A stretch of 64,000 bases of DNA. Origin: Undibacterium hunanense. Its GTDB lineage: Bacteria > Pseudomonadota > Gammaproteobacteria > Burkholderiales > Burkholderiaceae_D. A model generated the notes under the pieces. It searched no databases. It saw nothing but the letters and a program-made list of their open reading frames with translations, and was not told the DNA's origin. A program made the translations under genes and the position numbers. This document shows, in pieces, positions 54,302-62,695 of the stretch; position 1 is the first letter of the stretch, and each line of letters starts with the position of its first letter. The DNA lies in NCBI RefSeq assembly GCF_014284335.1, contig NZ_JACOGF010000004.1, forward strand, positions 310,001-374,000. The letters are read 5' to 3'.

Positions 54302-55342
54302 TTATCGCGTCGCTGCCAATCCGGTCTGGCTGGCATTCAGATTGCGCAAAGCTGACTGTATATAGGCAAACAGGCGATTGTCTATTCCCATACGTAATTC
54401 TGTCCGTTCAGCAAATACCTGCTGGATCTTCTTTTGCAGACCAGCCCTGGCACCAGCTTTTTTCAGTGACAGGGTTTGCCAGGCTATTGCCAGCTTTTGT
54501 ACTTTGGGGTTACTGACGCGGGTACCGGCAACACATTCCAGATGCAAGGCAGCGATCAGCGGTGGCCAGGCAGCTGCATCTGTCAGACAATGCTGGCGCA
54601 ATATCTCCATTTCATCGGGCTGGCAATAAGCGGCATAAACTGGCAGGCTGGCGCAGGCCAGGGCGCGTACCATATAGTCAAGCGTGGCCCTATCCAGTCC
54701 AGAGAATAGCTGCAAGGCTGTTTCTGCGCTTTGCATCTGATAAAACCTGATGAGTATCGCGGCATCGCCGCCACTTTCATCCTGCATGCATTGCAACCAG
54801 CGCTGGCTCAGTGATTGTGCCAGTGCATCTTGCGGTGACACCTGTTTTTTCATCAAATCGTGCAAGGCCAGGATAAGCGCAGATTTATCAACAGCGCCTC
54901 CCGTTTTTGGCTGGCGACGCAAGGCTTGCAACTCTGTGGGTGTGAAATATTTTTCGCTATTCACGGTCATCTCCAGCGCTGTCAGCCAGTCGTCAACAAC
55001 AGGCAATTGCTGGTCGGCGAGACGATCAGACAGATGCAACAAGTGATCGCGCAAAGTCAGTGCGTTGTGTGCCTGTTTCTCCATCAGGCTGATCTGCTGC
55101 CGGATGATGTCACTCATGCTGACATGCGGGTCATCAAGTATGGTCCGGATTTCATCCAGCGAGAGTTGCAAGCGGCGCAGGGCCTGGATACGGTACAGGC
55201 GCAGTACGTCATCTTCATCGTACAGACGGTAAGTATTGTCGGCACGTATTGTTGGAGATAGCAAACCTATCTTGTCATAGTGGTGCAGGGCACGTACGGT
55301 CAGGCCCGCGCGTTTTGCCAATTCACCTATTTTTAATGTCAT
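54302..55342 (-). CDS. MerR-family transcriptional regulator (TipA-like effector part)
   Basis: The 346-residue protein starts with a MerR winged helix, MTLKIGELAKRAGLTVRALH and DNTYRLYDEDDVLRLYRIQ, then a coiled dimer helix to about residue 110. The remaining 230 residues are helical and divided like a TipA/multidrug-sensing domain with repeated WLQCMQDESG-type helices. No metal-binding cysteine pattern typical of MerR or CueR is visible. The inducer is unknown. A promoter with a 19-base spacer and internal dyad lies 87 bases upstream, so it probably controls itself. Confidence 0.85.
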   Translation of the reverse strand: MTLKIGELAKRAGLTVRALHHYDKIGLLSPTIRADNTYRLYDEDDVLRLYRIQALRRLQLSLDEIRTILDDPHVSMSDIIRQQISLMEKQAHNALTLRDHLLHLSDRLADQQLPVVDDWLTALEMTVNSEKYFTPTELQALRRQPKTGGAVDKSALILALHDLMKKQVSPQDALAQSLSQRWLQCMQDESGGDAAILIRFYQMQSAETALQLFSGLDRATLDYMVRALACASLPVYAAYCQPDEMEILRQHCLTDAAAWPPLIAALHLECVAGTRVSNPKVQKLAIAWQTLSLKKAGARAGLQKKIQQVFAERTELRMGIDNRLFAYIQSALRNLNASQTGLAATR

Positions 55343-55428
55343 GTGACTGTTCCTGCATGGTTCGTCTTTTCAGGCTATTTGCCATGGCAGCATTAAAGCC
55401 ATGCTTCGGCTTTTGCTCGTGAGAAAAG

Positions 55429-55459
55429 ATGATAAACCCTGACCCTGGGTCATACACAA
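55429..55459 (-). promoter_or_regulatory. MerR-type promoter with 19-bp spacer
   Basis: Read leftward, TTGTGT (55459-55454) and TATCAT (55434-55429) are 19 bases apart, the over-long spacing that MerR regulators correct by bending DNA. The spacer contains the dyad TGACCC-A-GGGTCA at 55440-55452. It is in the right place to autoregulate the MerR gene. Confidence 0.7.
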
Positions 55460-55468
55460 CATATAAGT

Positions 55469-55531
55469 AGGAATTACGTAAAACAGCGCCAGCTGCGTTG
55501 CAGTTCCTCTTCTGGGTGCCGCGTAAGTCCT
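55469..55531. mobile_element. MITE-like element B, shorter relative of the metE-metR element
   Basis: A 63-base segment with ends aggaattacg and gcgtaagtcct, imperfect inverted repeats (9 of 11), and the interior core gctgcgttgcag. Ends and core match element A at 32082-32193, though the middle is shorter. It has no coding capacity. Confidence 0.55.
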
Positions 55532-55549
55532 GATAAAGAAAAATTCAGC

Positions 55550-55588
55550 TTGAAATTGCTAATTTAGTGTATTACTATATTAATACAC
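55550..55588 (+). promoter_or_regulatory. gntR-ABC operon promoter overlapped by a palindrome
   Basis: TTGAAA (55550-55555) and TACTAT (55573-55578) are separated by 17 bases. The palindrome gtgtatta-ctatat-taatacac (55567-55588) covers the -10 element. GntR regulators of the YtrA type repress their own operon by binding such sites, so this is the likely operator. Confidence 0.75.
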
Positions 55589-55708
55589 GTGGTGATTGAT
55601 GTATTCAGGCTTGCCGTACTCAAACAGGCGTCATCACTGCTTTGTTCCCAGAAGGGTGCAAGCACGTCGTTTAAAAATAATGAAAGGCCAGACCATGGAG
55701 CATGAGAC

Positions 55709-56122
55709 ATGACGGTGCCAGACAATCCGCGTCAACTAAGTGCAGAGATATTTCGGGTGGTGACCGGGACCAGTGAGCCTATTTACCGGCAACTGATAGA
55801 GCAACTGCGTCGTTTGCTGGCCGGCGGGCAGGTGCTTGCTGGTGATGCCATGCCATCAGTACGTGAGGTAGCCAGCGAGTTGGGCGTCAATCCCATGACG
55901 GTCTCCAAGGCCTACAGCATGCTGGAGGCGGAGGGTTTGCTGGTGCGTCGCCGTGGCCTGGGTATGGAAGTGGCGGCCCAGTCGGATGGTAATTCTGATC
56001 TTGAATCCAGACTGGAATTATTGCGTCCCGGCCTGGAGCGTATCGCAGTCGAAGCCAGTCAGCTGGAATTGGAACCAAAGGCAGTCATCGCACTGCTGAC
56101 CAGTATTCTTAAAGGAAAATAA
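55709..56122 (+). CDS. GntR-family regulator, YtrA subfamily
   Basis: The 137-residue protein has an N-terminal winged helix with PIYRQLIEQLRRLLAGG, AMPSVREVASELGVNPMTVS and KAYSMLEAEGLLVRRRG, and a C-terminal part of only about 55 residues. That short C terminus and the following ABC genes define the YtrA group, which usually represses an adjacent ABC transporter. The stop is two bases from the ABC ATPase start. A palindrome over the -10 element upstream is its probable target. Confidence 0.9.
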   Translation: MTVPDNPRQLSAEIFRVVTGTSEPIYRQLIEQLRRLLAGGQVLAGDAMPSVREVASELGVNPMTVSKAYSMLEAEGLLVRRRGLGMEVAAQSDGNSDLESRLELLRPGLERIAVEASQLELEPKAVIALLTSILKGK

Positions 56123-56124
56123 GC

Positions 56125-57030
56125 ATGCATGCGCAGACAACACAGACCGGGTCGCAATCAATTTCTCACCCCATACAAATCCGCGGCTTGAACAAATCCT
56201 TCAGCGGGCAATCTGTCTTGAAAGAACTTGACTGGCACATAGAGCCGGGCAGCATTGTCGGTTTGCTGGGTCGCAATGGTGCCGGTAAATCCACCCTGAT
56301 TGAGTGCCTGCTGGGTCTGCGTGATGCAGATGGCGGCAGCTCGCTGTTATTTGGTGACAATACCAGGCAACTCAGCCAGGCGACCAGGGCCAGGATAGGT
56401 TATGTACCGCAACGCAGTGATCTGTTTGAATGGCTGAATGCCAGACAGATGCTGGATTATTTCCGTCAGTTATATCCGCACTGGAATGAAGACAAGGTGA
56501 ATAGCCTGATGCGGACCTGGGAACTGCCTTTCGACAAGGTCATCAACAAACTGTCGGTAGGACAGAAGCAAAGGCTGTCAATTATTCGTGCCCTGGCACA
56601 TGAGCCGGAATTACTGATACTGGATGAACCGGTATCCAGCCTTGACCCGGCCGGTCGTCGCGACTTTTTGCGTGAACTGATAGACAGCGTGATAGAGAAA
56701 CAAACCACCATTGTGTTTTCTACCCACATCCTGTCTGACCTGGAACGGGTGGCGATGAATGTGGCATTTCTTAATCATGGCCGTATCGTGCATCAGCAGG
56801 CACTCGATGACATGATGGACAGTACCGTGCGCGTCACCGGAAAAACCCAGGTACTGGCGCAACTCACGCCAAAACGGACCCTGAGCGCATGCCGTAACAC
56901 CGGCACACAGGGTGAGGACAGCGTACTAGCCCAGTTTGAGCCGCAGCAACTGGAACTGCTACAGAGTCGCCAGGACATGCGTCTGGAAAAACTGGGCCTG
57001 GAAGATCTGTTCATAGAAATGACGCGATAA
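56125..57030 (+). CDS. ABC transporter ATP-binding protein
   Basis: The 301-residue ATPase has Walker A LLGRNGAGKSTLIECLLG near residue 50, a Q-loop GYVPQRSDLFEWL, signature KLSVGQKQRLSIIRALA, Walker B LLILDEPVSSLDPAGR and H-loop FSTHILSDLERVA. It resembles the CcmA/YtrB type exporters. Residues 230-301 form an extra C-terminal domain as in related proteins. AAGGAAAATAAGC precedes the ATG. It should pair with the membrane protein encoded next, 61 bases downstream. Confidence 0.9.
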   Translation: MHAQTTQTGSQSISHPIQIRGLNKSFSGQSVLKELDWHIEPGSIVGLLGRNGAGKSTLIECLLGLRDADGGSSLLFGDNTRQLSQATRARIGYVPQRSDLFEWLNARQMLDYFRQLYPHWNEDKVNSLMRTWELPFDKVINKLSVGQKQRLSIIRALAHEPELLILDEPVSSLDPAGRRDFLRELIDSVIEKQTTIVFSTHILSDLERVAMNVAFLNHGRIVHQQALDDMMDSTVRVTGKTQVLAQLTPKRTLSACRNTGTQGEDSVLAQFEPQQLELLQSRQDMRLEKLGLEDLFIEMTR

Positions 57031-57091
57031 AGATGTTGCGAATAATCATGCGAAGAAATTACATCCTGCAGTCAGCCGTAAAAGGTACATC

Positions 57092-58528
57092 ATGAAAACA
57101 ATTATTTCCATTTGGAAGCAGCCAGCCTATGCGCGCATCAATACCGGTGGTTTGAAAGTAATATATTTTTTAATGGTACTGATCGCCTTGCTGCCGGCGG
57201 TGCTTGTGCTGTCTTTTGGCGGAAAGGTAGAAGGCTGGATGCCGGTTTTACGGGCACTGGGCCTTGGCGTGGTGATGGCGCTTGGTATGTTGTTGGTCGG
57301 CTGGTTTCTGTTATTCATAATCAGTGTCACGATGCAATACACGCCAGCCAATGCACGTCTTGTGCCACAGTTCAAACGCCATATGCAGTTGGCGGTGGCG
57401 ATTCCAGTTCTGTTGTTGCCTGCATTGTTATCCCTGACGGTGCATTTTAATTCGAAGGGGCATTTTTTCCAGACCTGGATGCTGGGCGTGTTTGGTTTGC
57501 TGGTGTATGTTGCTAGCATACGCAGCAAATGGGTGATCATTCTGCTGGTTCTCATGAGTCAATTACCAATGTGGCTGAATGCAAAAATGACCCTGCCGGA
57601 TACTGGCATATGGAGCCAGCCTGTACTTATGTTTCTGGCAGGTCTGGGGATGACTATTGCAGTTTTGCATTGGGTCTTTTCCATACATGGAGACCAGCAT
57701 TTCAAAAAAGAACAGAGTTTTTCCGTACTGCAAAAGGCCATGAGTGGCGAAGAAGTGCAGATGAGCCAGTACTCGATGAATTTCACGAATCCTTATAATT
57801 TTTTGCTACGTCATTGCATGCGCAAGGTAAGTCGTTTGCCAGAAACGGTGAGTCAGTTGATGCCATTTTCCATGGGATCACAGGTATTTTGGCTGACCAG
57901 TTTTTTGTCTGTGCTGGTGATGAGTATCGGCATGGGTATTTACTTCATTTTCTTTCTGAATCATTCTGCCAAATTCAATGGCAAGGATGCCTGGCTGGCG
58001 TATTTTGCAGCAATTGTATCTTTTGTCATGTTGCCGTTTATTTATACATCCGTAGTGCGTACCGCTGTATATCAACGCAGGGTAGAGCAAGGTTTGCTTT
58101 GCCTGGCCGTCAACTTGCCTGACGTGAAGCGCCAGACAGAAGTGCTGGCAGGTTTCCTGTTACGCCAGTCATTGGGGTTGTGGCTGGTGACGGCGGTCAT
58201 CGTCGGCTTGACGGTGTATTTTTCGCCTGCCAGTCCATTGCTGATGGGATCGGTCTGGATAGGATGTTTTTGCCTGCTGCCCCTGAGTGTCATGACTCTT
58301 AAAAACTATGCCCTCATGAAATCACGTTATGAATCTGCCCTGTTGCTGGCTTTTGCCATGCCTTTGTTGCTGGGGTTGGTTCTGATCACGTTATATGTAC
58401 AATTTCAACAGTGCCCCGCCTGGGTCATCTGCGTTTCTGTAGCCATAGTCACCGCCATAGTATTGCGCTGGCGCTGGAACCGGCTGATGCAGGTAAGTGC
58501 GGTTTTTCCTGCTGGCCGGGCAGCGTAA
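57092..58528 (+). CDS. Multi-span ABC transporter membrane protein
   Basis: A 478-residue protein with about ten to twelve hydrophobic helices, starting VIYFLMVLIALLPAVLVLSF. It has no family motif that I can name, but its position in a GntR-ATPase-membrane operon identifies it as the permease. Soluble stretches with SVLQKAMSGEEVQMSQYSM lie between helices 6 and 7. Substrate is unknown; YtrA-type systems are often tied to the cell envelope or to antimicrobial compounds. AAAGG is nine bases before the ATG. Confidence 0.78.
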   Translation: MKTIISIWKQPAYARINTGGLKVIYFLMVLIALLPAVLVLSFGGKVEGWMPVLRALGLGVVMALGMLLVGWFLLFIISVTMQYTPANARLVPQFKRHMQLAVAIPVLLLPALLSLTVHFNSKGHFFQTWMLGVFGLLVYVASIRSKWVIILLVLMSQLPMWLNAKMTLPDTGIWSQPVLMFLAGLGMTIAVLHWVFSIHGDQHFKKEQSFSVLQKAMSGEEVQMSQYSMNFTNPYNFLLRHCMRKVSRLPETVSQLMPFSMGSQVFWLTSFLSVLVMSIGMGIYFIFFLNHSAKFNGKDAWLAYFAAIVSFVMLPFIYTSVVRTAVYQRRVEQGLLCLAVNLPDVKRQTEVLAGFLLRQSLGLWLVTAVIVGLTVYFSPASPLLMGSVWIGCFCLLPLSVMTLKNYALMKSRYESALLLAFAMPLLLGLVLITLYVQFQQCPAWVICVSVAIVTAIVLRWRWNRLMQVSAVFPAGRAA

Positions 58529-58546
58529 GAACGGTATGGGGGTAAG

Positions 58547-58759
58547 ATGTTGCGTGCTTTGATCTGGTGTTGCAGCTTTTTTATCGCAGCCATTCTGCTG
58601 ATGCCATCCGGACAATCCGGATCGGCGGCATCAGCAGGACAGGTTTGTGAACGGGCCGCTTACGAGCAATCGCTGTTGACATGCCTGCATCTGAAACTGA
58701 GGCAGGAAGCTTTGGGCTGGTTGCTTTCGTATGTGAATACGACCTATACAAAGCGCTGA
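58547..58759 (+). CDS. Small exported protein at the end of the GntR-ABC operon
   Basis: A 70-residue protein with a hydrophobic N terminus (residues 4-22, WCCSFFIAAILLMPSGQSG) that could be a signal peptide or anchor. The rest contains two cysteines (VCERAAYEQSLLTC). GGGGGTAAG precedes the ATG. It starts 18 bases after the permease gene and is probably in the same operon. I recognise no family. Confidence 0.5.
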   Translation: MLRALIWCCSFFIAAILLMPSGQSGSAASAGQVCERAAYEQSLLTCLHLKLRQEALGWLLSYVNTTYTKR

Positions 58760-58812
58760 TTCCGAAGCAGCGCTGATTCTGAAGGCAGATCTTGCATGAT
58801 TGAACGTATGGC

Positions 58813-59631
58813 TTATTGACCCAGCCATTTCAGTAAATCGAGCAGGCTTTGGTCGCTGGCCTTGGTATCAAATTCCTTGATGCCTATCGGTTTCAGGATG
58901 GCTTTGCCAGGCTCTGTTTCATCCAGATGATCCAGCTCTTTCTTTAAGGCCTGAATTTGCGCGGCTGTGAACTTTGGATGGGCAATCAAGGGCTGGTAAG
59001 GTTGACTCTGGCTGGTATGGATGACGCGATGGCCAGTTTTTTCCAGATTCTTTGCGACTCCGGAATAGGAGGCAATGCCGCCGACGTCCGCCAACTGGTT
59101 ATCCAGATAGAAGATGACGGCTCCCTGTTCTTTGGCGTACTGGATTTTTTCTGTTTCCAGTTTGAAGCCATTGTGTATCAGTTCGGCAGAGCAGAACTTC
59201 GACATGTAGGAAATTTTTTCCGGCAATGTGATGCGTTTGCCTTTGACATCATTGATATTTTTGAGTGGCGATGCCTTGGGCACGATCAACAGGCAATTGC
59301 CATCCGGTTTGGACGTTGAAATCAACTGGTATTTGTAATCACGCACACCGCGTGCCGGATAATCACTGGGGCGGGCGATCACAAAATCCATCTTGCCGGA
59401 TTTCATACCTTCTTCCAGTTGGGCGAATTCCCGTGTGACGACCACCACGACTTTTTTCCCCAGAGCCTTGCTCATTACTTCTGCCAGGCCGGTATATTTT
59501 TCTATCACCTGTGCTGAATCCAGACCACCAGATGTGCCTTCACTGACGTTCAGTGTATAGCTGCTTTGCGCATAGGCAGAGACGGCGCTCAGTCCTAGTG
59601 CACAGGCTGTAATCAAGAAAAGTTTTTTCAT
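58813..59631 (-). CDS. PhnD-like periplasmic substrate-binding protein
   Basis: The 272-residue protein has a signal peptide ending SAVSAYAQS near residue 22. The mature domain contains QLEEGMKSGKMDFVIARPSD and RITLPEKISYMSKFCSAELI, which fit the phosphate/phosphonate-binding (PhnD/SsuA-like) fold. It is not accompanied by permease or ATPase genes, so it may serve a distant transporter or a sensory role. I chose the second methionine (59631) because the signal peptide starts there. Confidence 0.75.
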   Translation of the reverse strand: MKKLFLITACALGLSAVSAYAQSSYTLNVSEGTSGGLDSAQVIEKYTGLAEVMSKALGKKVVVVVTREFAQLEEGMKSGKMDFVIARPSDYPARGVRDYKYQLISTSKPDGNCLLIVPKASPLKNINDVKGKRITLPEKISYMSKFCSAELIHNGFKLETEKIQYAKEQGAVIFYLDNQLADVGGIASYSGVAKNLEKTGHRVIHTSQSQPYQPLIAHPKFTAAQIQALKKELDHLDETEPGKAILKPIGIKEFDTKASDQSLLDLLKWLGQ

Positions 59632-59681
59632 ATACACGCCCAGATTGTTTTCTTATGGAAAGACCAACTTTAATCCAGTCA

Positions 59682-59695
59682 TGCATGATCATGCA
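59682..59695. promoter_or_regulatory. 14-bp perfect palindrome in the PhnD-like / DsrE divergent gap
   Basis: tgcatgatcatgca reads the same on both strands and lies 51-64 bases upstream of the PhnD-like start and 134 upstream of the DsrE-like gene. It could be an operator for either. Confidence 0.4.
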
Positions 59696-59828
59696 ATCAT
59701 TTTTAACATACTTTGCAGAAATGAATGTTTTTCCAACGAAATGTTGACATCAAAATATCATCGTCAATGGGCGCATAAATCTGGTATCGTTATTCAACGA
59801 TTTGCGATAATTTGAAACAGGAGTAATC

Positions 59829-60281
59829 ATGAGACTGATTTCCCACTATGGACGTTTGCTGGCCGTAGCGCTGGTATTGAATGGAATGATGCATGCCAGT
59901 GTTCTGGCACAACAGGATACCAAGGCGCAAGCCGTCAAGAAATCCAAAGTTGTTTTCCAGGTCAGCGATGGTGACAGCAAGAAATGGGATTTGACCTTGA
60001 ATAATGTCAAAAATGTCATCAAAGATATAGGCAAAGACAATATCGATGTGGAAATCGTCGCGTATGGCCCTGGCATTGATATGTTCAAATTTGAATCCCC
60101 GGCAGCAAGTCGTATTGAAGAAGTGCTTAAACTGGGGGCACAGGTCATGATCTGCGAAAACACCATGCGTGCACAAAAAATCTCCAAGGCTGACATGCTG
60201 GATAACCTGGGTTATGTTGAGGCGGGAGTGTCGCAACTGATCAAGCGTCAGCAGCAGGGTTATGCCTATATTCGTCCCTGA
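59829..60281 (+). CDS. DsrE-family exported protein
   Basis: A 150-residue protein with a signal peptide (ALVLNGMMHASVLAQQ). The mature part has KVVFQVSDGDSKKWDLTLNN, VKNVIKDIGKDNIDVEIVAY and GAQVMICENTMRAQKI, the usual layout of DsrE/F-like domains, with the conserved cysteine at ICENT near residue 112. DsrE proteins act in sulfur relay in the cytoplasm; this exported version is presumably periplasmic with an unknown role. It diverges from the PhnD-like gene. Confidence 0.78.
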   Translation: MRLISHYGRLLAVALVLNGMMHASVLAQQDTKAQAVKKSKVVFQVSDGDSKKWDLTLNNVKNVIKDIGKDNIDVEIVAYGPGIDMFKFESPAASRIEEVLKLGAQVMICENTMRAQKISKADMLDNLGYVEAGVSQLIKRQQQGYAYIRP

Positions 60282-60376
60282 GCCGTCCCTGATATGAAGA
60301 CGATGCAGCAATTCTGGCGTGATTTGTCGTCTGCTGTCGTCGGCTGTCATGGCGCAGCGTTGCTGTTTCAAGCCGG

Positions 60377-60898
60377 ATGACGGCTATGCGTAATCTTAGC
60401 CTGATCAGGAAAGTCGCTTCGCTATTGTTATTGATCTGTTTTGTCCTGCCCTTGTCCAAATGCGAATCTGCAAAAGAGCCTGTGACAGAAAGTGCAGAAA
60501 AGCCGGTAACAGCAAAAACACCGGTTAAAGAAACAAGCAAGGATAGCGTCTATGTAGATGGCTATCTGTATCCATACAAACTTGCACAGCAGGGTTTGAA
60601 CCGTATTCAGGAAGGGACGCTGGGTTTTGGCATGCTGGATTTGCTCGAAATTGTCATCGTCTTCTTTTTGCCCTTCATTCTCTTATTCGTCCGTGAAAAA
60701 CCTCAGACCATCATTACCGCTGTTGCCAGCGTGTTCGTGGGTTTTCCTTTGTTTTTCTGGGTGTTTTTTTGGGGAAATCCAGAATGGGGCGGCATCCTTG
60801 CAGTGATTTGCTGGATTGTTTTGCTGGCCATCAGTCTGATTACTCTGTTCCAGTGGTGGCGGCAACGCAAAAGTCACCGCCTGCAAGGGCTTGCATAA
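60377..60898 (+). CDS. Hypothetical membrane protein
   Basis: A 173-residue protein. The N-terminal hydrophobic segment (VASLLLLICFVLPLSKC) ends at a cysteine that would be a poor lipobox (LSKC). A K/E/T-rich linker follows (about residues 30-60). Three membrane helices lie near 83-100, 107-125 and 134-157 (IVIVFFLPFILLFV; FVGFPLFFWVFFW; LAVICWIVLLAISLITLF). No family is recognised. It follows the DsrE-like gene by 95 bases. Confidence 0.55.
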   Translation: MTAMRNLSLIRKVASLLLLICFVLPLSKCESAKEPVTESAEKPVTAKTPVKETSKDSVYVDGYLYPYKLAQQGLNRIQEGTLGFGMLDLLEIVIVFFLPFILLFVREKPQTIITAVASVFVGFPLFFWVFFWGNPEWGGILAVICWIVLLAISLITLFQWWRQRKSHRLQGLA

Positions 60899-61252
60899 AG
60901 TATTGCGCAGGTTCTTACTTCATCCATCCGCGTTTTTTTCCATGCTGCATCAAATGATGCTGATGCCTATGTTGAGAGAAATTGTAAGCAAGGCTTACAA
61001 CGATTGCCTATGCATTTATTTGGTGAGCGGCGTGACTTTTACTCCGTTATGTCTTGCTGATTTCGTATTACCCAGCGCATGTCCAATGAAAAAAGCGGGC
61101 CTGCGAAAACTAAAAAATTGTTACAAATTTTATATCTGACAGAGAACGTGTTTGCTTAGAATGCATGTCGATTGTTTCATTGACTTCGCAATCAGGCCTG
61201 TAGCTTCATTATGTGTGAGGTGCAGGCTGCTTACCTCACTAAGGATATATTC
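60899..61252. other. 354-base gap without a supported gene
   Basis: The region is AT-rich toward its right end and should hold the promoter of the next gene. A frame at 60891-61139 lacks a ribosome site and overlaps the preceding gene, so it is not called. No repeats or RNA signals were recognised. Confidence 0.4.
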
Positions 61253-61663
61253 ATGAAAATTTCAAAGCTGGCTGGTATTTTTTTGCTGTTGCCACTGACT
61301 GCCCTGGCCGGCAAGGCAGAACGTGAAATGATGAGCAATGACGTGGAACCTGCGGTCAAGGCCGCAACGACAAGTCTGAAAACGGCTTGCGGTTGCGACG
61401 TCAAATTCAATATCAAGGCAGACAGTTTTCAAACCACTGACGACCTGTTCAAGATCAAGTATTTTGCTTCCACGATCAAGGATAATGCTGCTGCCTACTG
61501 TACTGACCCTGCCTCCAAAAAAGCCATTTGCAAGATGAAGTCTATCGAGTTCAGTAAGGCTGCTTCCACCACGCTTACATTTGCTGGCAGCAAAGTTACC
61601 GCGACCACGGATGGAACATCCCAGCCTTCATGGGAAATGTTGACCCGGGAAGTGGACAAGTAA
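61253..61663 (+). CDS. Small exported cysteine-containing protein
   Basis: A 136-residue protein with a clear signal peptide ending in TALAG near residue 19. The mature part has cysteines at ACGCDVKF and again at YCTDPASKKAIC, which could form disulfides in the periplasm. I recognise no family. AAGGATATATTC precedes the ATG at 61253, so I prefer it to the in-frame start 42 bases upstream. It is convergent with the next gene. Confidence 0.65.
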   Translation: MKISKLAGIFLLLPLTALAGKAEREMMSNDVEPAVKAATTSLKTACGCDVKFNIKADSFQTTDDLFKIKYFASTIKDNAAAYCTDPASKKAICKMKSIEFSKAASTTLTFAGSKVTATTDGTSQPSWEMLTREVDK

Positions 61664-61676
61664 AACCTCTTGAACA

Positions 61677-62606
61677 TTATTCTGCCGGTCTGATTCCTGC
61701 ATGCCCATGTCTGGTCGGATGTGTTTCTTCATGGTAATTGGGCGCGCGGGTTTGCATGGTGTTGGCATTGCCCAGTATCGTGGTGGTGGTCAGCGCTGGT
61801 TTGTCGTCACGCCAGCAAGCCAGGGCAGAATTGCGGTTGCCATGCAGGTCGATGATGATGCGTCGTTTTTCTGGTTCCGGAAGATCGTCGTCCGGCCTGG
61901 TTGGTCGTGTTTTAGGGGGCAGGACGATGGCATCGCCTGGCTGCACCCATAAATCAGCCAGGCAAATTTCCTGCACATAGGGGCGCCAACGTGCCACGCT
62001 GATGACCAGGGGACGCTCATCCTGGGAGAAAAACACATGCGGAAAATCATGGAATTCCAGATCGGTCGGATTATACGTCAGCAGTTCACGGCGACGTGCG
62101 CCTCCCAGGTAAGGTGACTGATAGCCAGCCCATTTGCCATAGGTATATTGGGCCATGATTAAACCTTCATACTCAAAACGCAGGCACTCACCGCTATGAA
62201 GCAGCGTCATGCCAAAGGCCTGCACGCTTTCTTTGCTTGCAAGTAGTGTTTCGTATTCGACTTCCGTCGTGTTGAAATTGAACCCGGTAATTTCGTAAGG
62301 ATGACCATCGTTGGGTATGGTCTTGGTTTGATGACTGATGCCCTCGTATTTGATACCTAGCGACAGATCAGGATTATCCGCTGCCAGACTGATTTCCTGA
62401 CCGAAAGGCAATCGCAATTGCCTGCCATGGCCACCCTGATTATAAAGAAATGGATAGGTGTTGAAAGACAGCAAGTCTATATACGGGCCATCTTCGATGA
62501 AGATGGGGGCGTCAAAGTGTGAGTCGCTCACGGGGCACTCCTGAAAGGGCTTGAAGAAGGCGGAATCCGGATCGGTTTTTTCCCCGGCTTGGCCGCATAT
62601 TCTCAT
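61677..62606 (-). CDS. Unknown 309-residue protein
   Basis: A soluble protein without signal peptide. It is rich in beta-strand-like sequence, with EISLAADNPDLSLGIKYEG, NFNTTEVEYETLL and PLVISVARWRPYVQEICLAD in order. The last 80 residues contain a charged proline-rich run (PTRPDDDLPEPEKRRI) and a likely disordered tail. It is not recognised by any family I know. It could belong to a cupin-like or carbohydrate-binding fold, but no motif proves it. The start at 62606 is the longest ATG; shorter ones exist. Confidence 0.5.
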   Translation of the reverse strand: MRICGQAGEKTDPDSAFFKPFQECPVSDSHFDAPIFIEDGPYIDLLSFNTYPFLYNQGGHGRQLRLPFGQEISLAADNPDLSLGIKYEGISHQTKTIPNDGHPYEITGFNFNTTEVEYETLLASKESVQAFGMTLLHSGECLRFEYEGLIMAQYTYGKWAGYQSPYLGGARRRELLTYNPTDLEFHDFPHVFFSQDERPLVISVARWRPYVQEICLADLWVQPGDAIVLPPKTRPTRPDDDLPEPEKRRIIIDLHGNRNSALACWRDDKPALTTTTILGNANTMQTRAPNYHEETHPTRHGHAGIRPAE

Positions 62607-62695
62607 GCTATCTTGTTATGCATTCCTTGTGCCAGTTTCTTGATAAATTTGTAGACGTGGGCATGTCTTTGCCGTCATATTTTTTCAAAGGCCAT

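Larger units (their letters stand above)
55343..55708. other. Divergent regulatory region between the MerR and GntR genes
   Basis: This 366-base region carries, from left to right, a MerR-type promoter toward the left (55429-55459), a short MITE-like element (55469-55531), and a promoter overlapped by a palindrome toward the right (55550-55588). The remaining 120 bases before gntR hold nothing recognised. Confidence 0.6.

Noticed and set aside
60891..61139. 82-codon frame after the three-TM protein gene
   Set aside because: Overlaps the end of the preceding gene without a ribosome site and has no recognisable features.
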